Shown here one piece after another: positions 33,039 to 40,941 of a stretch of 64,000 nucleotides of DNA (its first letter is position 1; the number at the start of each line of letters is the position of its first letter). Source of the DNA: Paenibacillus aestuarii (lineage in GTDB: Bacteria; Bacillota; Bacilli; Paenibacillales; NBRC-103111). Location of the stretch: assembly GCF_027789125.1 (NCBI RefSeq), contig NZ_JAQFVF010000050.1:1-64000 (forward strand), in the 5' to 3' direction. The notes under the pieces were generated by a model that did not search any database, was not told the origin of the DNA, and saw nothing but the letters and a program-made list of their open reading frames with translations. Position numbers and translations under genes: made by a program.

Positions 33039-33602
33039 ATGAGCAAAAAACAGGACATTATGGCTGCGACACTCGACTTGATTGATGAAGAGGGGCTGCA
33101 GTCTGTTACATTCGCGAAAATTTTTAAGAAAGCTAACGTGGGGTCAGGCACGATTTATAATTATTTTGCCAATAAAGAGGAATTGGTGAATGCGGTATAC
33201 CGGGAGGCGCGACTCTTGATGGGGGAATATTTGCTGAAGGGTTACGATCCTGAAGCAAGCCTATATGAGCGCTTCAAGTGCCTGCAATTGAACAGGCTGA
33301 AATTCGGCATGCATCATCCTAAGGAATTTTTATTTATCGACAGCTTCTCCTTTTCACCGTATATTTCACCTGAGCTGCGCGATATGGACGATGCCCAAAA
33401 CTCTCGGGAGGTTATCCTTTCTTTGATTATCGAAGGGCAAAAGCAGGGGGTCTTCAAAGAGATGGATTCTCATCTGTGCCATCAGCTCATCCATGGTATT
33501 ATCTCTTCCATACTGAAGGGGTATTATGTACAAAAGTATCCTTTGAACGAAATTCAGACGCAACAAGTTCTTGAAGCTTCATGGAAAGCGATACTCGTAT
33601 GA
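33039..33602 (+). CDS. TetR/AcrR-family transcriptional regulator
   Basis: A 187-aa repressor. The N-terminal HTH (KKQDIMAATLDLIDEEGLQ, TFAKIFKKANVGSGTIYNYF, ANKEELVNAVYREA) is a standard TetR domain. The C-terminal ligand part has no known signature. AGAGGTGA precedes ATG 33039. No obvious partner gene is adjacent, so the target is unknown; autoregulation at the upstream inverted repeat is possible. Confidence 0.92.
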   Translation: MSKKQDIMAATLDLIDEEGLQSVTFAKIFKKANVGSGTIYNYFANKEELVNAVYREARLLMGEYLLKGYDPEASLYERFKCLQLNRLKFGMHHPKEFLFIDSFSFSPYISPELRDMDDAQNSREVILSLIIEGQKQGVFKEMDSHLCHQLIHGIISSILKGYYVQKYPLNEIQTQQVLEASWKAILV

Positions 33603-33607
33603 TAAAA

Positions 33608-33645
33608 CAGCCCTTTTGAGGTTATGGTCTCAAAGGGGCTTTTTG
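33608..33645 (+). terminator. Rho-independent terminator of the TetR gene
   Basis: AGCCCTTTTGAG and CTCAAAGGGGCT pair around GTTATGGT, followed by TTTTTG. Confidence 0.88.
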
Positions 33646-34148
33646 TGGATGATCTGGAACGAAAATTCCACTCTTAGCACTTCCTCTAAGATGGGATATT
33701 CTTTTGTGGTGGAACGAAAATTCTAAATTTTAATAGTGTTCCGAGAAAAACTACTGTAACTTCGGCGTTGAATTCAGGCGTTAGTTCTGCTTTCTCAGCG
33801 GTTTGGTAATATTTTATTGGAGTAAACATTCCGGGTTTGGTTGACTCTAAGTGTAGGAATTCGTTATACTAACTTTGGAATGGATATTCCAATTGGAAGA
33901 GGCTTCAAGGAAGCTCATTGAGATTTCAAAAGTCGAGGATTTGGCCGAAGTCAGGCAGAGGCGGTATTGGCTTCAAGGAAGTGAGAGAGCTGAATACAGC
34001 TGTGTCGCGGATGTACGATAAGTTCGAGAGAAACTAATTTACATCATGCATGAATCGTGCCCTGTTGCTAAAGATAAGCGAAGTTATATGGATGACTTGG
34101 ATTACTTTAACCGTCTGGTATGAAAATAGTTGAAGGAGCTGACGTCTT
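33646..34148. other. Intergenic region with gene remnant and short repeats
   Basis: No full gene. GGAACGAAAATTC occurs twice (33657, 33714). GGCTTCAAGGAAG also occurs twice, at about 33901 and 33970. Reading forward, one frame gives SGRGGIGFKEVRELNTAV followed by SRMYDKFERN and stop at 34036, and an earlier stretch reads IPIGRGFKEAH then stop at about 33925, so these look like two partial copies of a decayed coding segment. A functional gene cannot be supported. Confidence 0.35.
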
Positions 34149-34478
34149 ATGACACACATCGCGACGAATCAGAATATCCTGACATTTATCAATGTATTTA
34201 CAGTTGAACCGGAGAATCAGGATCGGGTCGTGGAGCTGCTTACCAATGCAACAGAAGTTTCAGTACGGTACGCACCTGGTTTCATATCTTGCAGCCTCCA
34301 TCGCAGCTTGGATGGGACCAAAGTGACGATGTACGCGCAATGGCGAAGTGAAGAAGATTATCAAGCAATGCGCGATGATCCCAGACCTCTTCCGTACTTT
34401 CAGGAAGCCTTGAAGATTGCCAAGTTCGACCCCGGCATGTATGAAGTTGTGAAAACTTTTGAATCAGCCAGCGAATAA
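34149..34478 (+). CDS. antibiotic-biosynthesis-monooxygenase-domain protein
   Basis: A 109-aa ABM (dimeric alpha-beta barrel) protein. LTFINVFTVEPENQDRVVEL, GFISCSLHRSLDGTKVTMYA and QWRSEEDYQAM form the ferredoxin-like core. Such small enzymes can act as cofactor-free monooxygenases or haem-handling proteins; length is typical. GAAGGAG precedes ATG 34149. A terminator follows, so it is alone. Function by fold only. Confidence 0.88.
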   Translation: MTHIATNQNILTFINVFTVEPENQDRVVELLTNATEVSVRYAPGFISCSLHRSLDGTKVTMYAQWRSEEDYQAMRDDPRPLPYFQEALKIAKFDPGMYEVVKTFESASE

Positions 34479-34499
34479 TAGAATCGCCAACATTTTGCT

Positions 34500-34527
34500 G
34501 AAGCCGCATCATTGCGGCTTTTTTTTG
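34500..34527 (+). terminator. Rho-independent terminator
   Basis: AAGCCGCA and TGCGGCTT pair around TCAT, followed by TTTTTT. Confidence 0.9.
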
Positions 34528-34530
34528 TGG

Positions 34531-34680
34531 CTGAAAAATCAAGTGGGGTTACCGCATGAAGTAGGGTTGATCATTACGGAAGGCGCGGTTATCAATGGTC
34601 CCGTCTCTTCAACACATCTTAACAATCCTAGATTTTATGGGGAAGATGCTTTAAATGGCTGGCGCTACATGAGATGCTGA
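34531..34680 (+). pseudogene. Remnant of an Old Yellow Enzyme family oxidoreductase
   Basis: In one forward frame the sequence reads VGLIITEGAVINGPVSSTHL and NNPRFYGEDALNGWR. This is the conserved ITEGT-(V/A)-(I/V)-N-x-P and PRFYGEEALAGW region of NADH:flavin oxidoreductases. It lacks both ends and stops at 34680. It is therefore a fragment of about 45 codons left after deletion, between the ABM gene and the FAD oxidase. Not expressible as an enzyme. Confidence 0.5.
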
Positions 34681-34745
34681 CGGTCCGACAGGGAAATTTT
34701 TCTTTGGAGATAGCGAGCTTCCTTGGTAATAGCAAATGGAATAAA

Positions 34746-34786
34746 GAAACTCGATTGCTCGCTGGATGCGGCAGTCGAGTTTTTTT
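34746..34786 (+). terminator. Rho-independent terminator-like hairpin
   Basis: AACTCGA-TTGC and GCAG-TCGAGTT pair with an inner loop, followed by seven T. It is upstream of the FAD oxidase gene, with no intact gene before it, so it may belong to the deleted oxidoreductase. Confidence 0.7.
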
Positions 34787-34895
34787 GTTGCCTCTGCTTC
34801 GATCGAAGCAAAGACAAAGACAAGACAAGGATTTCCATGCGCCTAAATCGAACTCTTAATTGAAGCATGCATCTCTTATTAAGGAGTGTAAATAT

Positions 34896-36161
34896 ATGGA
34901 AAATAACAAAAACTGGGCTGGCAACTACACATACAGTGCCACAGAGTTTCATATTCCTGAACATGTCGAGGAGATTCAAGAGCTTGTAGCCCGCAGCAAG
35001 CAAATCAAAGTGCTGGGCACACGCCATTCATTCAACGGCATAGCCGATTCCACAGGCAGCCAGATTTCGCTGCAGAAGCTGAATCGTGTGATTGCCTTGG
35101 ATCGTGGGCGCCAGAAAGTAACCGTTGAGGGCGGCATCCGGTATGGTGAACTGGCGAGCTACCTGTATGACGAAGGCTATGCCATTCATAACCTGGCATC
35201 GCTGCCGCACATTACCGTTGCTGGGGCATGCGCGACGGCTTCGCACGGTTCAGGCGACCGCAACGGCAATCTGGCCACCGTGCTGGATGCCATTGAGGTC
35301 GTACAGGCGAATGGAGAGATCGTCGAGTACTCCCGTCAGAACGGACTCGCAGGAGCGGCTGTAGGGCTTGGGGGGCTAGGCGTCATTACCAAATTGACGC
35401 TCGATGTCATCCCAAGTTTTCAGGTGAGTCAGCAAGTGTATGAGAATTTGCCGTTAGCACAGCTGGAAGAGCACTTTGATCATATTTTCTCAAGTGCTTA
35501 CAGTGTGAGCCTTTTTACGGATTGGAGAAACGGCAATATCAATCAAGTCTGGCTGAAGCAGAACCTGAGTGAGCTGAGCGACGCAGCTAATGCGCAACTT
35601 GGAACGGAGTTCTACGGTGCGAAACAAGCAGCAGCTCCTAGGCATCCGGTAGATGGAATAACTGCGGAAAATTGCAGCGAGCAAATGGGTATTCCAGGTC
35701 CTTGGCATGAACGGTTGGCACATTTCAAAATGGCGTTTACCCCGAGCGCAGGGGAGGAGCTGCAAAGCGAATATTTCGTTTCACGGCAAGATGCTTATGC
35801 AGCTTTATGTGCGCTTGACCGTATATCGGAGCGCATTTCGCCGCTCTTGTTTATTTCCGAAATCCGTACCATTGCCAAAGACCAGTTGTGGATGAGCCCC
35901 AATTACGAGCGGGAGTCGGTAGCCATTCACTTTACATGGAAACCGGATTGGGAGGCCGTCCGGCAAGTGCTTCCGTTGATCGAAGCGCAACTGGCGCCGT
36001 TTGCAGCCCGTCCGCATTGGGCGAAGTTGTTTACGATGCAGCCGGCGCAGCTGCAGCCGCTCTATGAGAAGCTTGGGGACTTCCGGGAGTTGCTGCTGCA
36101 AGGCGACCCGCAAGGAAAGTTCCGCAATACTTTTTTAGAAACTTATGTGATGGGGAAATAA
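34896..36161 (+). CDS. FAD-linked oxidase (sugar/alditol oxidase type)
   Basis: A 421-aa vanillyl-alcohol-oxidase-fold enzyme. The FAD-binding PP-loop is KVLGTRHSFNGIADS, followed by HITVAGACATASHGSG where His is the usual covalent FAD site, and the C-terminal ALO domain ends in HPHWAKL-like RPHWAKLFTM. This is the layout of alditol oxidases and L-gulono/D-arabinono-lactone oxidases, which use O2 and release H2O2. AAGGAG precedes ATG 34896; the longer reading from 34860 has no ribosome binding site. Substrate undetermined. Confidence 0.88.
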   Translation: MENNKNWAGNYTYSATEFHIPEHVEEIQELVARSKQIKVLGTRHSFNGIADSTGSQISLQKLNRVIALDRGRQKVTVEGGIRYGELASYLYDEGYAIHNLASLPHITVAGACATASHGSGDRNGNLATVLDAIEVVQANGEIVEYSRQNGLAGAAVGLGGLGVITKLTLDVIPSFQVSQQVYENLPLAQLEEHFDHIFSSAYSVSLFTDWRNGNINQVWLKQNLSELSDAANAQLGTEFYGAKQAAAPRHPVDGITAENCSEQMGIPGPWHERLAHFKMAFTPSAGEELQSEYFVSRQDAYAALCALDRISERISPLLFISEIRTIAKDQLWMSPNYERESVAIHFTWKPDWEAVRQVLPLIEAQLAPFAARPHWAKLFTMQPAQLQPLYEKLGDFRELLLQGDPQGKFRNTFLETYVMGK

Positions 36162-36256
36162 GAGGCAGAAATAGCAACGCGAAAAATCCCTAAACTGTAT
36201 ATGCTAAGGATGAGGGAATTGAGAATAGTGAGATCAGATTCATAAAAGGAGATCCA

Positions 36257-37732
36257 ATGACCGAACATATGGCATCAGATGCAATCGGATGGAATTTTGA
36301 AAATAGTTATGCTGGACTGCCACAACTTTTCTATGCCGCGCATAACCCAACACCTGTGCGCGCGCCGAAGCTGGCCGTACTGAACGCGCCGCTCGCTGTG
36401 TCGCTAGGGCTCAATGCGAAGGCGCTGCAAAGTGCTGAGGCTGCGGAAATATTTGCCGGCAACCGCATTCCCGAGGGAGCAGCGCCTTTGGCGCAAGCTT
36501 ATGCCGGGCACCAGTTCGGCCACTTTACGATGCTGGGAGATGGTCGGGCGCTGCTGTTAGGCGAACAGATCACGCCCCGCGGGGAGCGGGTCGATATTCA
36601 ATTGAAGGGCGCGGGTACGACACCGTACTCCCGCAGGGGAGATGGCCGAGCAGCGCTAGGACCGATGCTGCGGGAGTATATCATTAGCGAGGCCATGCAC
36701 GCGCTAGGCATTCCGACGACCCGCAGCCTGGCTGTGGCGACGACGGGGGAGTATATCAGGCGCGAAACCCCGCTGCCTGGCGCTGTGCTGACCCGCGTGG
36801 CTGCAAGCCATTTGCGGGTGGGAACTTTTCAATATGCTGGACAATGGGGGACGGTCGAGGATCTGCGGGCCCTCGCCGATTACACGGTGCAGAGGCATTA
36901 CCCGGAAGTGGCGGATGAGGAGAACCGTTATTTGTCCCTGCTTCGGGCCGTGATCGAGCGCCAAGTCAAGCTTATTGCCAGTTGGATGCTCGTCGGCTTT
37001 ATTCACGGCGTGATGAACACTGACAATATGGCCATCAGTGGTGAGACGATTGATTATGGTCCATGCGCGTTCATGGATGCCTATGATCCGGCTACCGTAT
37101 TCAGCTCCATTGACAGTCATGGACGCTACGCTTATGGCAATCAGCCTTATATTGCCGCGTGGAATCTCGCGCGATTGGCAGAGGCGCTGCTTCCGCTGCT
37201 GGATGAGAATGAAACGCAGGCGCTTGCGCTGGCGCAGGATGAGATTTCGGGTGTTTCGAAAAAGTATGAGCAACACTGGCTGGCAGGCATGCGGGCAAAA
37301 TTGGGCTTATTCCATGAGGAGCCGGAAGACCGCGCTTTGATTGAGCGCCTGCTGAAGATGATGCAGGAGGCAGAGGCGGACTACACGAATACGTTCCGTG
37401 CGTTAACTCTGGATCGGATGGAGGAGACCGGGCTGTCGGACAATGCGGATTTCGCCCAGTGGCAGGAGCAGTGGCAGGCGCGGTTGGGCCGGCAGCAGGA
37501 GGACAAAACGGCTGCTCAGCAGCTGATGCGGAGTAGTAATCCAGCGGTCATCCCGCGCAACCACCGGGTGGAGGAAGCGCTTGAAGCCGCGGTGGAACAA
37601 GGCGACTTCAGCGTAATGGAGCGGCTTTTGCAGGCGTTAGCCGATCCATTCGCATATACCGCTGCGCAGGTTGAGTATGCTGCGCTGCCGGAGCCTTCGT
37701 CTTGTGCGTATCAGACTTATTGCGGGACTTGA
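36257..37732 (+). CDS. selO: protein adenylyltransferase SelO (YdiU/UPF0061)
   Basis: A 491-aa pseudokinase-fold enzyme that transfers AMP from ATP to protein Ser/Thr/Tyr. Family blocks are AYAGHQFGHFTMLGDGRALL, QLKGAGTTPYSRRGDGRAAL, REYIISEAMHALGIPTTRSL, GVMNTDNMAISGETIDYGP with the metal-binding Asn/Asp pair. The end YQTYCGT is the short-form C-terminus. AAGGAGA lies before ATG 36257. It stands alone; redox-stress role is known only from other bacteria. Confidence 0.95.
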   Translation: MTEHMASDAIGWNFENSYAGLPQLFYAAHNPTPVRAPKLAVLNAPLAVSLGLNAKALQSAEAAEIFAGNRIPEGAAPLAQAYAGHQFGHFTMLGDGRALLLGEQITPRGERVDIQLKGAGTTPYSRRGDGRAALGPMLREYIISEAMHALGIPTTRSLAVATTGEYIRRETPLPGAVLTRVAASHLRVGTFQYAGQWGTVEDLRALADYTVQRHYPEVADEENRYLSLLRAVIERQVKLIASWMLVGFIHGVMNTDNMAISGETIDYGPCAFMDAYDPATVFSSIDSHGRYAYGNQPYIAAWNLARLAEALLPLLDENETQALALAQDEISGVSKKYEQHWLAGMRAKLGLFHEEPEDRALIERLLKMMQEAEADYTNTFRALTLDRMEETGLSDNADFAQWQEQWQARLGRQQEDKTAAQQLMRSSNPAVIPRNHRVEEALEAAVEQGDFSVMERLLQALADPFAYTAAQVEYAALPEPSSCAYQTYCGT

Positions 37733-38223
37733 TAGAAGTGAGGAGGGGCGCGGGGCGTGGTGTAGAAGCTGCGCTAGCTGGCCCCGCGGGAGTGCCGCGG
37801 CCGGTGCAAGGCGCGAAATCCGCGCAAGCTGGTTCTGTGCAGCGGGCGCATGAGCCTCTAGCTTCCGTGGGCCCAAGCCCACGCCTCGCTTTGCTCATGT
37901 TGTCGTATAAATGCAACAACGCCAAACTTGCAATGGTTTCATCAGGATCTTCGAGTGTCTTCTCGAACTCTCGGTTATCGAATTCAATTCCATTTGATCA
38001 CGCTTCCAGTTCTTCGTTCGCTGCAGGAGCATCAGCTTCCATGTTTCTCCACATTGTGTTCAGCAGCATATTTCGAATTAATTCCTCTTTGTCTATGAAT
38101 GAGCCGGAATTCTAGTAAACGGCCAGACTTTTTCGACAAAACAAGTGCTTGGCGCAGCGACAATCTGACAACAATTTTTCCATGGCAAGTTTATAATGAA
38201 AGGAAAGTCGGGGAGGGATGAAT
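37733..38223. other. Intergenic region with a GC-rich palindrome
   Basis: The first 150 bases are GC-rich with the perfect hairpin CGTGGGC-CCAA-GCCCACG (37866-37883). The middle holds a decayed minus-strand gene, annotated separately. Near the right end, TATAAT at 38192-38197 is a likely -10 for the 57-aa gene at 38224. Confidence 0.5.
37882..38111 (-). pseudogene. Remnant of an unrecognised gene with an in-frame stop
   Basis: One minus-strand frame is open from 38111 except for a single TGA at 37998-38000. Before it: FIDKEELIRNMLLNTMWRN and MEADAPAANEELEA; after it: SNGIEFDNREFEKTLEDPDE and TIASLALLHLYDNMSKA. The two parts join without phase change, so the TGA stands where a residue, plausibly Trp (TGG), was coded. 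There is no start codon or ribosome binding site at the 5' end (TAG at 38112-38114), so the front is missing too. The family was not recognised. Confidence 0.4.
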
Positions 38224-38397
38224 ATGGACAAGCAATTCCTAAAGAGGCTGCACACACTCAATCGTCGTGACGAGTTGAGATCCACACTTTTAATGGAAGG
38301 TCTGAAACTCACTCTCAAACGGAAAAAGGAATGGAGTCTCATCGCCAAATGGATTCATCACAAAAAGAAACCAGTTATCGCTAAAGGCTGGAATTGA
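38224..38397 (+). CDS. small basic hypothetical protein (57 aa)
   Basis: A short gene with strong expression signals: GGGAGG seven bases before ATG 38224 and TATAAT 27 bases before the start. The product begins MDKQFLKRLHTLNRRDELR, is very basic (LTLKRKKEWSLIAKWIHHKKK) and ends VIAKGWN. It has no membrane segment or known motif. A terminator at 38420 closes it, so it is a complete single-gene unit. Function unknown; possibly nucleic acid binding from charge alone. Confidence 0.6.
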   Translation: MDKQFLKRLHTLNRRDELRSTLLMEGLKLTLKRKKEWSLIAKWIHHKKKPVIAKGWN

Positions 38398-38419
38398 TTG
38401 TCATCTCTTATTCATAATG

Positions 38420-38465
38420 AAAATCTCCATGTTCGTAAACAATGCGGATATGGAGATTTTATTTT
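38420..38465 (+). terminator. Rho-independent terminator
   Basis: AAAATCTCCAT and ATGGAGATTTT pair around a 19-nt loop, then TATTTT. It ends the 57-aa gene. Confidence 0.85.
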
Positions 38466-38532
38466 ATTTACTTTTTCGAAAATAATTGTTATAAATATAG
38501 TTGTCATATCAATTAATTTGGAGGGATCAAAA

Positions 38533-38973
38533 CTGAAGCTTCAAGATTCTGTAGGCTACCTAATTGTCAATACAGGGCGCAAACTGACGCTTAACTTAAC
38601 GCAGCTGTTTCAAACACATAATCTGACATCCGAACAATGGTCTTTGCTCATGTCCCTGCATAATGAAGAAGGCATCAGCCAAAAAGAGCTGGCCGAGCGC
38701 ACGGAGAAAGATCCTGCTAATGTTACCCGCATCTTGGATCAGCTGGAACGAAAGGGCCTTGTTAGACGGGTCACGAATCCGGAGGACCGCAGATCGTTCA
38801 ATATGTTCGTCACTGAGTCGGGACGAGAGGCTGCCTTGGAACTCATGCCGGTCGAGGCGCAATTTGTGCAGGAGATTCTTGTGGATATTCCGCAGGCTGA
38901 GATTGAGGCATTTAAAGCATTTATGCTCAAAGTAAACCGCAATATCGAGCGGCGCCGGGTGGCGGCAGAGTAA
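38533..38973 (+). CDS. MarR-family transcriptional regulator (CTG start)
   Basis: A 146-aa winged-helix regulator. SVGYLIVNTGRKLTLNLTQ, LTSEQWSLLMSLHNEEGISQ, LAERTEKDPANVTRILDQLE and VRRVTNPEDRRSFNMFVT are the MarR domain in order. The start appears to be CTG 38533, placed seven bases after GGAGGG. No ATG, GTG or TTG lies close enough. The reading frame continues upstream to 38398, but those codons overlap the promoter. It precedes an MFS exporter by 38 bases, the standard MarR-efflux pair. Upstream TTGTTATA/TTGTCATA repeats may be its operator. Confidence 0.85.
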   Translation: MKLQDSVGYLIVNTGRKLTLNLTQLFQTHNLTSEQWSLLMSLHNEEGISQKELAERTEKDPANVTRILDQLERKGLVRRVTNPEDRRSFNMFVTESGREAALELMPVEAQFVQEILVDIPQAEIEAFKAFMLKVNRNIERRRVAAE

Positions 38974-39011
38974 CTATAGATCCACGGAGGAGACCGAATA
39001 GGAGAGAAACG

Positions 39012-40211
39012 ATGAGAGACAATAAAAACGTACTGTGGAGCTCGAACTTTATTTTGATCTGTTTGAGCAGCTTTTTTGTGTTTATCACCTTCTACATATT
39101 GGCAGCGTCGCTGCCTGTGTTTGTGAAGGAGAACTTAGGCGGTTCGGAAGAGCAGATTGGTCTGACGATGACCATTTTTATTATAGCTTCCGTGTTGGCA
39201 AGGTTATTTGCGGGAACGTGGATCAGCAGGTTTGGTGAGCGAAAAATGGTGTTTATTTCACTGCTTTTGTTTTTCATCGCATCTGCATACTATTTGAATA
39301 TTTATAGTTTGGTGATCTTGTTTGTCTTGCGCTTTGTGCACGGCGGGAGCTTCGCTGTTTCAACCACGTCGACGACGGCTGTTGCCCTCAGGTTGATTCC
39401 GGCGAACCGCAAAGGCGAAGGCATCAGCTATTTCAGCTTGTTTATGAGCTTGGCGATGGTTATTGGGCCATTCATCGGCCTAACCATCAATTCACACTTC
39501 GGATTTCGGGTCCTGTTCATCATTTGCGGCTTCTTTGCTTTGCTGGCGCTTGTTTTTGCCTTATTGACCCGTTCTCCCAAAATAGAAGCAGCGCCGCGTG
39601 CTGCCAAAGGGAAGCTTCACTGGCGGGACCTTATCGAGCCGTCCGTCATACCGGTAGGTTTAGCTGGATTTGTCCTTGCTTTTGCTTATAGCGGATTGAC
39701 GTCATTCATTTCTGTCTATGCTTCCGATTTATCGATCGGCGCGATGGCAGGCTACTTTTTCGTATGCTTTGGCATTATGATCGTCATCCCTCGCCCGTTA
39801 GTTGGTAAAATTCTGGATAAATACGGTGAGCATGTCATTGTTTATCCATGCATTGTCGCTTTTACGATTGGGATGATTTTATTGGGGCTGGCGCACACTC
39901 CTGCGATGTTCCTTTTGGCCGGGGCGATATGCGGTCTTGGGTACGGTTCGATGCTTCCTTGCTTCCAGACCATTGCTGTCAAAAAAGCAAGCGTACATCG
40001 CCAAGCTCTCGCAACCGCGACGTTTTTTGTCTTGTTTGATTCCGGCTATGGCGTGGGATCTTACGTGCTTGGATTGCTGGCCGAAAGCTCCGGATATGCG
40101 CATATGTACCTGATTTCCGCCGTGATCGTGGCGTTTACCGCGGTTATTTATTTCGCGCTTCATCATCGTCGAAATCCTGCAGCAATTGCTGAGCCGAGTT
40201 CGGCGAAGTAG
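39012..40211 (+). CDS. MFS transporter (MarR-linked efflux)
   Basis: A 399-aa membrane protein with twelve predicted helices. It has the motif A equivalent RLFAGTWISRFGERKMVF and a helix-5-like SLAMVIGPFIGLTINSHFG (motif C-like). GGAGAG precedes ATG 39012. It is co-transcribed with the MarR gene, suggesting a drug or toxic compound exporter that the regulator derepresses. Substrate unknown. Confidence 0.9.
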   Translation: MRDNKNVLWSSNFILICLSSFFVFITFYILAASLPVFVKENLGGSEEQIGLTMTIFIIASVLARLFAGTWISRFGERKMVFISLLLFFIASAYYLNIYSLVILFVLRFVHGGSFAVSTTSTTAVALRLIPANRKGEGISYFSLFMSLAMVIGPFIGLTINSHFGFRVLFIICGFFALLALVFALLTRSPKIEAAPRAAKGKLHWRDLIEPSVIPVGLAGFVLAFAYSGLTSFISVYASDLSIGAMAGYFFVCFGIMIVIPRPLVGKILDKYGEHVIVYPCIVAFTIGMILLGLAHTPAMFLLAGAICGLGYGSMLPCFQTIAVKKASVHRQALATATFFVLFDSGYGVGSYVLGLLAESSGYAHMYLISAVIVAFTAVIYFALHHRRNPAAIAEPSSAK

Positions 40212-40228
40212 CTTTGTTGCCTTAGACG

Positions 40229-40257
40229 AAGAGGCTGCCTATAGGCAGCCTCTTTTT
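40229..40257 (+). terminator. Rho-independent terminator
   Basis: GAGGCTGCC and GGCAGCCTC pair around TATA, followed by six T. It reaches the stop codon of the convergent gene at 40257. Confidence 0.92.
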
Positions 40258-40493
40258 TACACGCCGTTCTCTTGCGCCTCCGATTTCACGAGGTCCTTCT
40301 TCCAGAATTCAATCACCGTATACCCCTTTAATTGCATGGACGCCCATGAATTTTTTCCTTTAAAACCCAGACCCTCCATGATGGCAACGGTGTCTTTCAC
40401 TTTGTCATTATCCACTCTCAATTCAATTGACGTGGCGTTGTTGATCACGAAGGAATACACGTCTATGTCGTTTGCTGATGGTAAACTCGTCAA
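40257..40493 (-). CDS. hypothetical protein (78 aa)
   Basis: A 78-aa acidic-to-neutral soluble protein with no recognised domain. It contains NATSIELRVDNDKVKDTVAI and GLGFKGKNSWASMQLKGYTV, alternating strand-like segments. TTG 40493 is preceded by AGGAGG with suitable spacing, a good ribosome binding site, which supports it as real. Convergent with the MFS gene. Function unknown. Confidence 0.6.
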   Translation of the reverse strand: MTSLPSANDIDVYSFVINNATSIELRVDNDKVKDTVAIMEGLGFKGKNSWASMQLKGYTVIEFWKKDLVKSEAQENGV

Positions 40494-40941
40494 AATATGT
40501 TCCTCCTGCGCTAACGGATCTCATCTTGCTGAAGGATATTATACCCAGCGATAGTAAATAAACACGCTGAAGTGCTGTTAGCTCGCGAGTATGGCCCCGA
40601 GAGGCGGCGTTAGCGCGGGGCCCCGCGGTGAGGGCAGGATGGCGATGAATGTGAACGGGTAGGCGGTGCAGAGCGAGAAAGTTGCTTTAGGGGGCTATAT
40701 AGAAGTGCCTGCAGGCAGAACAGTTACGGCATATGCCGATGGCAATTACTCCGGGCGTCTTTTCGCAACTCAAAAGTTCAAAAGATGAAGCGAAACCGCT
40801 TAAAAAGTGCGTTAACCCAAGCGGCCCGGCCCCCCAACCTACTGGAAGGAGGAATAAGGGGGATTTTGGCCTTTTCCCAAATGGTAAATCATCCCTGCCA
40901 GGCCTATAATGAAACTTACTTAGAAAAGGAAGTGAGTGTGC
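40494..40941. other. Intergenic region with a GC-rich hairpin and a coding remnant
   Basis: GGCCCCG (40593) and CGGGGCC (40616) form a hairpin. A forward frame at about 40680-40788 reads KVALGGYIEVPAGRTVTAYA and DGNYSGRLFATQKFKR then TGA, with no start or ribosome binding site; this looks like a lost gene's tail. A GGAGG at about 40848 has no ORF. Nothing else is supported. Confidence 0.4.

Noticed and set aside
36704..37276. 190-aa minus-strand ORF inside selO
   Set aside because: selO is a complete family member with all motifs on the plus strand; the other frame has no ribosome binding site or conserved motif.
37702..38115. 137-codon plus-strand ORF after selO
   Set aside because: It has no ribosome binding site and is the complement of the decayed minus-strand gene, whose peptide reads more naturally.
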